Part shown: one piece after another, positions 1-5,446 of the stretch
Position numbering within the stretch: position 1 is the first letter of the stretch
Layout: each line of letters starts with the position of its first letter
NCBI GenBank assembly: GCA_021160865.1
Contig: JAGHBS010000272.1
Location: 1 to 5,446, forward strand
Direction of reading: 5' to 3'
DNA length: 5,446 nt
Origin: Planctomycetota bacterium
Lineage (GTDB): Bacteria > Planctomycetota > Phycisphaerae > SM23-33
Translations under genes and position numbers: made by a program
Notes under the pieces: model-generated
Databases searched by the model: none
What the model saw: only the letters and a program-made list of their open reading frames with translations
What the model was told of the DNA's origin: nothing

Positions 1-395
1 ATGACCTGCTTCTTGATGTCGCGTACCATACTGCGAATCCGAGGTTCAACATCTTTGACGTTCCTGATGCCTCTGCGGATCAGGCGATCAGCGTGCTTTA
101 CCCGCCAGCCACAATAGACCGTTACAAGCACGTTTTGCTTATCGTAGGTCTGTATCTGCTCGTATGTATCATCGAATATAAAAATCCGTGCATCGTATCT
201 GGTTATCCTTTGTATCGGTGGTGGCCATTTCCAGTGAAGACCTGCCTGGGTCGCGCCGTCTATCGGTGGCATAGCCTTACCGAAGGTCTCCACAACCACA
301 ATTTCCTTAAAGTTCACCGTAAAGGCTACCGTGTAAAAGAGCATCAACACGATAACCACAATTAGCAAAAAGACTATCCAAAAATGCCTTCTCAT
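1..395 (-). CDS. hflC: HflC-like SPFH/band 7 protein, N-terminal part (runs off left edge)
   Basis: This reading frame starts at an ATG (complement of 393-395) and stays open to the window edge, giving 131 complete codons, about 40% of a usual HflC (roughly 330 residues). Residues 5-27 form one hydrophobic helix behind a short basic N-terminus (MRRHFW), the usual signal-anchor of HflC with the rest outside the cytoplasm. An SPFH/band 7 domain begins at about residue 28. Its typical features are the strand 'EIVVVETFGK' (31-40), 'AGLHWKWPPPIQRITRYDAR' (51-70), which matches the family pattern GLHxKxPxxxxVxRxDxR, and 'VLVTVYCGWRV' (89-99). In known bacteria HflC pairs with HflK in a membrane complex that modulates the FtsH protease. 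The gene follows hflK by 32 bp with its own ribosome binding site, so it is very likely co-transcribed with it. Family assignment is firm; orthology to HflC rather than another SPFH protein rests mainly on the partnership with hflK. The C-terminal half cannot be judged. Confidence 0.88.
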   Translation of the reverse strand, partial: MRRHFWIVFLLIVVIVLMLFYTVAFTVNFKEIVVVETFGKAMPPIDGATQAGLHWKWPPPIQRITRYDARIFIFDDTYEQIQTYDKQNVLVTVYCGWRVKHADRLIRRGIRNVKDVEPRIRSMVRDIKKQV

Positions 396-402
396 CGCTA
401 TA

Positions 403-409
403 TTCCTCT
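403..409 (-). promoter_or_regulatory. Ribosome binding site of hflC
   Basis: On the minus strand AGAGGAA lies nine bases (counted from the last G of AGG) before the ATG at 395. It supports this start and sits inside the 32-bp gap after the hflK stop codon, so hflC is translated independently from the shared message. Confidence 0.65.
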
Positions 410-427
410 CGATACCATTTATTGCTC

Positions 428-2695
428 TTACGGTCCTAATGGCGTTTCTTCACCAGCAGGAGTTGGTTGTTCAAGGTTTAACCAGACTTCGATACGGTTT
501 CTGTCGATGCCCAATACATATTTACGCTGTTTTTGAAGTCCTTCTGTTAGGACGTTCAAGTACTTATCTAACCGATAAAGTGCCGGTGCAGCTCTGAATC
601 CCAGCAGGTCAGCGGCGAAGGTTTCTGCTCTTGCCCGTTCACGGAATTCGGTTTTCCAGCGGTATGCTCGTGCCTGTGCAAGTGTCACGGCTGCCTCACC
701 TCGAATTTTACTAAACATCTTTTCCACCCTACCGCTAATAGCAGCAATGTGGGTGTCAAAATCGAAGGTACGGGGATTGCGGCGAATCCTCATCAAGACG
801 TTATCAAGGTAATCCTTCTGTCGTGTTAGAAGTACCTCGGTAACGGTCTTTCTTTCCGGTTTGACCTGTCCCAGCAGTATTTCTAAATGCAGTTGCTTTT
901 GCAGATTTTCTATTTCATCATGGCTCCGCTCGATTGCCTGCTCAATAGCAGTCTTTACATCGCCGCCACTTCGGATGATGTTTCTGATGGATTGAAGTTG
1001 CTGTAGCATGCTGATGGATTGAGCGAGGGTAAGTGCATCAGCAGGGTCGCCTGCAACGGCAGCAAGCATCTTATTTGCCTTAGATTGGGCTTCATATTGC
1101 AGTCTGTCTCGTTCACGTTCAGCTGCTATTATTTCTTCAAATGCTGGTGCTGCTTCTTTGGGTGGATGACAGGCAAGCAATTCCACGTGAAGGATTTTCA
1201 CACCAAGGTCTAATTTATCTACTGCTAAGGTTATACGCCTCTGTAGTTCAGCAGCAGCATTAGCCCGACCGAAACTCATTATCCCTTGAGGTCTTCTCTT
1301 GCCTTGTTGCTTTGGTAATCGCTCGTCAAGCGTGGCTGAGGCAGCGTATGTGGTCATCTCGCGATATGCAATTCCTTCCAGCAATTTTTCCGGGTTTGTG
1401 ACGGTATAGCCATACTTATACGGATCGTAGATTTTGTAATAGACTGCCACTACCATCTTTACCAAGCACACCGAAGGGGCGTTTTCGTACCGTCTTGTGC
1501 CTTCGCTGGGGGGAATAGCAACAAGCGTATCCAACTCAGTTCGCTCACCGTGTTCCTGCGTCCATAAATAGATGCGTTTGCCTCTGATGAGGGTTTCTTT
1601 TCGAGGAGCCCCCACGCCGAGGATAATCTCGTGTATTTTGCCCGTTTCGAATTTGCGAGTTTCGTCTATTGGCCAGGGCCAAACAAGATAGGGTTTAGAG
1701 CGGGGGGTCAGGAGACGTTCCGGATAACGCTTGCCCAAGTGCAAAACCACATATTGTTCACCTTCATGCACGATAACAATGGAAGTCATCAACCAGATTA
1801 CCAAACCACTTGCCAATAATAACGGCACTAACGATCGCTGAAGTAATTGATAAAACCACGTTCGGGAAACCTCAAAGCCGAATTGGTAGTTTATTGCCTC
1901 GGCGATGGAGTGTGCGATGCTTTCTGGAGTGGCTATAAGGTTTAGTAGTCGACTATCATAGCTATATCGCACCTCTACCGTTGGGAGGCGTGGACGGTAA
2001 AGGTCGAGGATGAAGTTCAAGACCAATTCGCCTCCGATGATTATCATGAAGATTGGAAGAATGTATGAGGCTGCCTTGTTTAATCCCCGCCACCCGTAAT
2101 AATCTCCTGCCAGGGCGGCGGCTATTAGCACAAGAACAGCCATGTTTGTAAACAGGTACGCTCCCGGAGCGCGCAGGAGTCGCCACTCCTGCACCTCTGC
2201 CATTCCTATCGTGTATCTACTGAACAGAAATGCGATAAATGCCCCACCTATTGCGAAGAACATCGCCGAAGCCGGCACGCTAATGCCAACGTCAACGATG
2301 TTCTTTTCAACCCACCGTAGCAAGAGCAAGCCGACGGTAATGTGGTAAGCGGCAAAGAGCAGTGTGAAGACCGGCACGAGGTATCGTTCCATCCATCTAA
2401 ATCGATTGGCAGCGACGCGAAGACCGGCTTGTTCTTGTTGGAATATGCTTTCTGAGCGATCCGTCCTTGTTGCTAATTGCTTTAACTGTTCTTCTTCTCT
2501 CTGGGCAAGCCATTTGCAGTAAAACATTAATATCGTCAGTAGCCATAGGGGGACTGGTGCGACGATTAGCCATAAGCCCACCATCGTTACCGTCGTGCCG
2601 GCAAATCGCCACAATGCGAAGGCTAATCCCACCAGTGCTAACTGAAGGACTAACCCGGCAGTTGCTACATGTTGTCCACGTTTACTTGTCTCCAT
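428..2695 (-). CDS. hflK: HflK-like SPFH protein with polytopic N-terminal membrane region
   Basis: The product is 755 residues, against about 420 for E. coli HflK. Around seven hydrophobic helices are visible (about 13-31, 37-59, 104-127, 141-159, 179-196, 209-231 and 288-309). Residues 240-285 form a soluble linker containing 'EAINYQFGFEVSRTWFYQLL'. The last helix leads into an SPFH/band 7 domain (about 309-530): 'VHEGEQYVVLHLGKR' (309-323), 'VWPWPIDETRKFETGKI' (338-354) and the HflK-type end 'HPPKEAAPAFEEIIAAERER' (510-529). A long helical region follows (530-720), ending in 'AAPALYRLDKYL' and 'QRKYVLGIDRNRIEV', which resembles the end of HflK proteins. The known role of HflK is to form, with HflC, a membrane cage that modulates FtsH proteolysis; the extra N-terminal helices have no known function that I can name. 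The ATG at 2695 is preceded by GGAGAAG at good spacing. The gene is first of an hflK-hflC operon and is divergent from the permease gene. Confidence 0.9.
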   Translation of the reverse strand: METSKRGQHVATAGLVLQLALVGLAFALWRFAGTTVTMVGLWLIVAPVPLWLLTILMFYCKWLAQREEEQLKQLATRTDRSESIFQQEQAGLRVAANRFRWMERYLVPVFTLLFAAYHITVGLLLLRWVEKNIVDVGISVPASAMFFAIGGAFIAFLFSRYTIGMAEVQEWRLLRAPGAYLFTNMAVLVLIAAALAGDYYGWRGLNKAASYILPIFMIIIGGELVLNFILDLYRPRLPTVEVRYSYDSRLLNLIATPESIAHSIAEAINYQFGFEVSRTWFYQLLQRSLVPLLLASGLVIWLMTSIVIVHEGEQYVVLHLGKRYPERLLTPRSKPYLVWPWPIDETRKFETGKIHEIILGVGAPRKETLIRGKRIYLWTQEHGERTELDTLVAIPPSEGTRRYENAPSVCLVKMVVAVYYKIYDPYKYGYTVTNPEKLLEGIAYREMTTYAASATLDERLPKQQGKRRPQGIMSFGRANAAAELQRRITLAVDKLDLGVKILHVELLACHPPKEAAPAFEEIIAAERERDRLQYEAQSKANKMLAAVAGDPADALTLAQSISMLQQLQSIRNIIRSGGDVKTAIEQAIERSHDEIENLQKQLHLEILLGQVKPERKTVTEVLLTRQKDYLDNVLMRIRRNPRTFDFDTHIAAISGRVEKMFSKIRGEAAVTLAQARAYRWKTEFRERARAETFAADLLGFRAAPALYRLDKYLNVLTEGLQKQRKYVLGIDRNRIEVWLNLEQPTPAGEETPLGP

Positions 2696-2698
2696 GAA

Positions 2699-2705
2699 CT
2701 TCTCC
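2699..2705 (-). promoter_or_regulatory. Ribosome binding site of hflK
   Basis: On the minus strand GGAGAAG precedes the ATG at 2695, with six bases between GGAG and the start. This fixes the start of the long N-terminal form and argues that the polytopic N-terminus is really translated. Confidence 0.7.
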
Positions 2706-2803
2706 AGCTAAGATTTCGTACTGTAAGATTGATGTTTGCTGGAAGCGTGGAAAAATTATCTTCACCTGCTGATATAAGAGATTTATCATCTGCATCTGCA
2801 ATT

Positions 2804-2809
2804 GAGGAT
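2804..2809 (+). promoter_or_regulatory. Ribosome binding site of the permease gene
   Basis: GAGGAT lies about ten bases before the GTG at 2818. An in-frame TGA at 2803-2805 closes the frame upstream, so the only start choices are a rare CTG (2812), this GTG, or a TTG (2824). The GTG fits the site and the usual N-terminus of the family best. Confidence 0.5.
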
Positions 2810-2817
2810 TCCTGACG

Positions 2818-4443
2818 GTGAGATTGATAGCAATAGCTCGAAATACCTTCATAGAAGCGATTCGCCAACCTGTCTATGGCGTATTGTTGTTGATAACCTT
2901 CGTGATACTCGTTTTGGATCTGCCTCTCTCTAACTGGACGATGGGCAAAGGCCTGGCTGAGTACCATGAGACCGATCAGCAATTTATGATTAATCTGGGA
3001 TTGTCTACCTTGCTGGTATCGGGTCTTTTCATATCGGCATTTACTGCCAGTGGTGTAATCAGTAGAGAGATTGAAGATAAGACCATTCTCACGGTACTTT
3101 CCAAGCCTGTTGCCAGACCGATAATTATTCTCGGTAAGTTCGTCGGGGTAGCGGCAGGGATGATAGTAGCGTATTACCTCAGTAGTCTGGTATTTCTCAT
3201 GACCGTTCGCCATAGGGTAATGCCCACTGCTGCTGATCCATTTGATTGGCCTGTAATTGTTTTGGGAGGTTCTGCATTCGTATTGTCGATATTGCTCGCG
3301 GTTTTTTGTAATTATTTTTTCAATTGGCACTTCATCCCCTCTGCAGTGGGTTTTTTGGTGGTATTGCTTTCTTTGGCGATGGGGGTTATTACCTTTGTCG
3401 GGAAGGGCTGGAAGGCAGTTCCCCCCGGATATGATGTTCCTCCCAAACCCAAGCAAGGGGTCGCCAGGGTGGAAATCAAACAGGGGTATTCTATTGACGA
3501 TTTTCTCAAGAAGGCTTCGAAGAAGGGGTTTAGTGCCGGTCAGATTGACAAGGAACATAACACGCTTACCGTACGTTTCTCCATTGATATAAAGCCAACC
3601 AAGGCTGTCAAGATGCTCAAAGAGTTCGACGCTGTCAAGGAAGCGCACACTATCGATAAAACGCCACCAGCAATTACTTCTCAGTTGTTGATCGCCATTG
3701 CTTTGCAATTGCTGGCTGTGATGATCTTCGCTGCAGTTGCCGTGGCTGCCAGTACCCGCGTGGGACAGGTGATGACCCTGCTTATCTGCGTGGGATTCTT
3801 CATCATTGGCTCGACCAGTTATTACCTCTTCGGACGATTTGCCCAGAGCAGCATCTTGGCTAAACTTGCTTATCTGCTTTGGAGCAATTTTACATTCTTC
3901 TATGCCATGGACGCCCTGATGGCAGGAAAGAGTATTCCATTGGATTACGTGGGTTTGGCAGCTCTGTATGCAATTTGTCATATTGTTGCGATTCTCGGTA
4001 TTGGAATGGTCCTGTTTCATAGGCGAGAACTTGCTGCTGAGGCTGAAGGTATTTCCACCAGTGCGCCGAGCTTGATTTCGTTGCTTGCATGGAGCGGACG
4101 AGCAGCAGCACTGGTGGCGGGTATTATTGCTGTGAGTATCGTTGGAAGAGGAGAAGTAATGACAGTCAAATCTGCTATGTATGTAGCAGCACTTCTGGCT
4201 GCTGCTATCGGTGGATGGATTCTTGCCGGATGGTTCGGCGGGGGAGTTAAGTGGATGTATATACTTGTGGCTACTTGTGCAGCAGCAGTTACTGTCTGGG
4301 GGGTAGTTATGATTCTGAATAACATAACTGGAACTGTTCCGATTCGGGCGTATCTGACAATGGCCGCCGGTGCTGCTGTACTGCTCATCTTGTATATGCC
4401 ACGAACAAGACATTATTTTCATCTTCTCCGCAATCAGCATTAG
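2818..4443 (+). CDS. ABC-2 type transporter permease with internal soluble domain and C-terminal extension
   Basis: The product is 541 residues, starting at GTG. The N-terminus 'LIAIARNTFIEAIRQPVYG' (3-21), followed at once by a membrane helix, is typical of ABC-2 permeases related to NosY. 'SGVISREIEDKTILTVLSKP' (78-97) matches the family's conserved cytoplasmic segment, usually read as the contact with the ATPase. About twelve hydrophobic helices can be drawn (near 18-37, 59-78, 103-130, 147-166, 173-194, 286-309, 317-337, 378-400, 425-443, 452-470, 478-498 and 510-527), more than the six of a basic ABC-2 permease. Residues about 196-283 form a hydrophilic insert. The usual end of such permeases would be near 'FHRREL' (400-405), so the last 135 residues are an extension. 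It should sit in the inner membrane and move an unknown substrate; no ATP-binding subunit is encoded here. It is divergent from hflK and convergent with the metal ATPase. Family call is good; substrate unknown. Confidence 0.85.
   Translation: MRLIAIARNTFIEAIRQPVYGVLLLITFVILVLDLPLSNWTMGKGLAEYHETDQQFMINLGLSTLLVSGLFISAFTASGVISREIEDKTILTVLSKPVARPIIILGKFVGVAAGMIVAYYLSSLVFLMTVRHRVMPTAADPFDWPVIVLGGSAFVLSILLAVFCNYFFNWHFIPSAVGFLVVLLSLAMGVITFVGKGWKAVPPGYDVPPKPKQGVARVEIKQGYSIDDFLKKASKKGFSAGQIDKEHNTLTVRFSIDIKPTKAVKMLKEFDAVKEAHTIDKTPPAITSQLLIAIALQLLAVMIFAAVAVAASTRVGQVMTLLICVGFFIIGSTSYYLFGRFAQSSILAKLAYLLWSNFTFFYAMDALMAGKSIPLDYVGLAALYAICHIVAILGIGMVLFHRRELAAEAEGISTSAPSLISLLAWSGRAAALVAGIIAVSIVGRGEVMTVKSAMYVAALLAAAIGGWILAGWFGGGVKWMYILVATCAAAVTVWGVVMILNNITGTVPIRAYLTMAAGAAVLLILYMPRTRHYFHLLRNQH
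4148..4161 (+). promoter_or_regulatory. Possible internal translation start inside the permease gene
   Basis: GAGGAG (4148-4153) stands five bases before an in-frame ATG (4159-4161, codon 448 of the permease). This is a better ribosome binding site and start codon than those of the full gene. It would give a 94-residue protein with three hydrophobic helices ending at the same stop (4443). It may be a real second product, a relic of a formerly separate gene now fused to the permease, or a chance match, since 'GRGE' codons are naturally purine-rich. Confidence 0.3.
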
Positions 4444-4499
4444 GTCTCGCAATAATCCGGTCAATTTCTCAAGGTTTATTTTCTCGAATGCGATGATAG
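4444..4499. other. Convergent intergenic gap without a clear terminator
   Basis: These 56 bases separate the stop codons of two convergent genes, where a shared bidirectional terminator would be expected. I see no GC-rich stem with a following T run on either strand, only AT-rich sequence with short T stretches. Termination may be Rho-dependent, or the transcripts may overlap. Confidence 0.4.
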
Positions 4500-5446
4500 T
4501 TATACTCGTTCAACTTTAAGTTTGCGCTCTTCTTCAGGCTGCGGGGCTTTCCGTAAATGTTCGCCGAATCGTACCAATCGTGCGCTGTTGAACACGACAG
4601 CACAGGCTGCGGTAAAGTGTAAAAATGCCCCGATGATGGGTGTAATCCAGCCCATTGCACTAATTATCTCAAGAACCACGATAAAACATATTCCGAATAT
4701 AAGGTTCTGATGCACCACCGAGACGGTTTTTCGTGATAGCTGAACCAGGAAGGGTAAAAGTTCCAAATTATTGTTCATCAAGGCGATGCTGGCTGAATTG
4801 ATGGCGACATCTGAACCGGCTGCCCCCATCGCCACTGATAAATCACCAGCAGCAAGGGCAGGGGCATCATTTACACCATCCCCGACCACTGCGACGATAT
4901 GTTTTTTCTCTTTCAATGCTGCTACTAATTCGAGCTTGTCTTCAGGCAGGACCTCGGCTTGGACTTCGGTGCAGCCCATTTCTTTTGCAACTCGTCTTGC
5001 GACCGACCATCGATCACCGGTGACCATCACCAGTTCATTTATTCCAATCTTTCGGAGTTGCTCCATTGCATTTCGTGCTTCAGGACGTGTGCGATCTTCC
5101 AGACCAATCCATCCAAGTACCTTACCGTCGCGAGCAACATAAAGTGTTGAAAGTCCTTCAGGTTCAGCCATTGCAGGATCATCAGCAGCAGATAGGTCCA
5201 CGTTTTCCTCAGCCAGCCAGGTCTTTCGCCCTACGAGTATCATTGAGCCGTCGAGTTTTCCGATTACGCCTTTTCCAGCGACTTCCTGAAAATCGGATGG
5301 CTTGATTAATTTGAGTTTAGCCTTTTCAGCAATGTCTGTTATTACTCTTGCGGTAGGGTGTTTAGACATCTGCTCGACTGATTCAGCCACCTTGAGCAAT
5401 TCTTCTCCATCGACGCCTTTTCCGGGCGGGAGGCGAGTTACGGCTA
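4500..5446 (-). CDS. Heavy-metal (P1B-type) translocating P-type ATPase, C-terminal part (runs off right edge)
   Basis: The frame is open from the right edge to the TAA at 4500-4502, giving 314 residues, less than half of a usual 650-800-residue pump. A TTG at 5397-5399 is not the real start, because the conserved sequence continues upstream of it. Counting from the first visible residue, it shows the P1B signature SKHPTA (27-32) and a nucleotide-binding glycine motif GKG (57-59). The hydrolase motif MVTGDR (140-145) and the hinge motif GDGVNDAPALAAGD (188-201) follow. Two final membrane helices lie near 248-265 and 268-289, then a charged tail of about 25 residues. The phosphorylated DKTGT should lie some 10-20 codons outside the window. 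The enzyme uses ATP to move a transition-metal ion across the inner membrane. The last helix has 'HFTAACAVVFNSARL' (276-290), which fits none of the textbook metal-site motifs well, so the metal is not assigned. Family assignment is very firm. Confidence 0.93.
   Translation of the reverse strand, partial: AVTRLPPGKGVDGEELLKVAESVEQMSKHPTARVITDIAEKAKLKLIKPSDFQEVAGKGVIGKLDGSMILVGRKTWLAEENVDLSAADDPAMAEPEGLSTLYVARDGKVLGWIGLEDRTRPEARNAMEQLRKIGINELVMVTGDRWSVARRVAKEMGCTEVQAEVLPEDKLELVAALKEKKHIVAVVGDGVNDAPALAAGDLSVAMGAAGSDVAINSASIALMNNNLELLPFLVQLSRKTVSVVHQNLIFGICFIVVLEIISAMGWITPIIGAFLHFTAACAVVFNSARLVRFGEHLRKAPQPEEERKLKVERV

Larger units (their letters stand above)
2696..2817. promoter_or_regulatory. 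Divergent intergenic region, promoters for hflK-hflC and the permease gene
   Basis: This 122-bp AT-rich gap lies between two divergent genes, so it should hold both promoters. No convincing -35/-10 pair could be found. The best -10-like words are GATAAT on the minus strand (2755-2760) and TATAAG on the plus strand (2773-2778), both without a good -35 at the right distance. Two direct copies of TAAGATT (2709-2715 and 2724-2730) and an imperfect inverted repeat CCAGCTAA / TTTGCTGG (2704-2711 and 2735-2742) lie near the hflK start and could be operator or leader elements, but are short enough to be chance. Confidence 0.4.

Noticed and set aside
93..365. A 90-residue plus-strand open frame near the left edge
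   Set aside because: It lies opposite the hflC part, whose SPFH motifs are clear, and its product has no recognisable features.
2773..2778. TATAAG as the -10 box of the permease promoter
   Set aside because: The bases 16-18 positions upstream are A-rich and do not resemble a -35 box, so it is kept only as a weak candidate in the region entry.
3302..3356. T-rich runs as transcription terminators
   Set aside because: They lie inside the coding sequence and are not preceded by GC-rich stems.
2665..4464. A 599-residue open frame on the minus strand opposite the permease gene
   Set aside because: Its translation is rich in S, H, N, C and Q with no domain or membrane pattern, and it lies opposite a gene with clear family motifs. 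It also overlaps the start of hflK. The openness is a by-product of the codon use of the permease.
4771..5142. A 123-residue plus-strand open frame opposite the P-type ATPase
   Set aside because: The minus strand here encodes the conserved TGD and GDGVNDAP motifs; the A/S/T/R-rich plus-strand product is a shadow.
5397..5399. TTG as the start of a 299-residue ATPase fragment gene
   Set aside because: The same frame stays open to the window edge and codes for 'TRLPPGKGVDGEE', which fits the normal segment after the phosphorylation site, so the gene is cut by the window rather than truncated.
1..5446. Insertion sequence, CRISPR array, tRNA or rRNA genes
   Set aside because: No transposase, no regularly spaced repeats, and no stretch free of coding sequence long enough for these was seen.

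Overview
The window carries four protein genes and no RNA gene, CRISPR array or recognisable mobile element. Two of the genes run off the ends. The best guess for the source is a bacterium of the Planctomycetota or a close relative, of moderate GC. This rests on the style of the proteins: an HflK with a long multi-helix N-terminus, an ABC-2 type permease beginning with an 'RNTFIEAIRQPVYG' N-terminus, and a heavy-metal P-type ATPase ending in an 'NSARL' helix. The assignment is by remembered family resemblance, not by a database search.

Layout from left to right. Positions 1-395 (minus) hold the N-terminal part of an HflC-like SPFH protein that leaves the window at the left edge. Positions 428-2695 (minus) hold a 755-residue HflK-like SPFH protein, lying upstream of hflC in the same operon with a 32-bp gap. 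A 122-bp divergent intergenic region (2696-2817) separates it from a 541-residue ABC-2 type membrane permease on the plus strand (2818-4443). A 56-bp convergent gap (4444-4499) follows. The C-terminal part of a P1B-type (heavy-metal) ATPase on the minus strand (4500-5446) then leaves the window at the right edge. Its phosphorylation motif should lie just outside.

All four products are inner-membrane proteins. HflK and HflC form a large membrane assembly that, in well-studied bacteria, encloses and modulates the FtsH protease. The permease would export or move an unknown substrate with an ABC ATPase that is not encoded in the window. The P-type ATPase would move a transition metal across the membrane. 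A shared role in membrane-protein or envelope quality control under metal stress is possible but is inferred only from proximity.

The most unusual points are in the proteins. The HflK has about seven membrane helices instead of one, plus a long helical insertion. The permease carries a small soluble domain in its middle. It also has an extra C-terminal membrane segment that starts with a near-ideal ribosome binding site and ATG in the same frame. The ATPase has an atypical last-helix metal-site motif. No clearly new multi-gene system is demonstrated.
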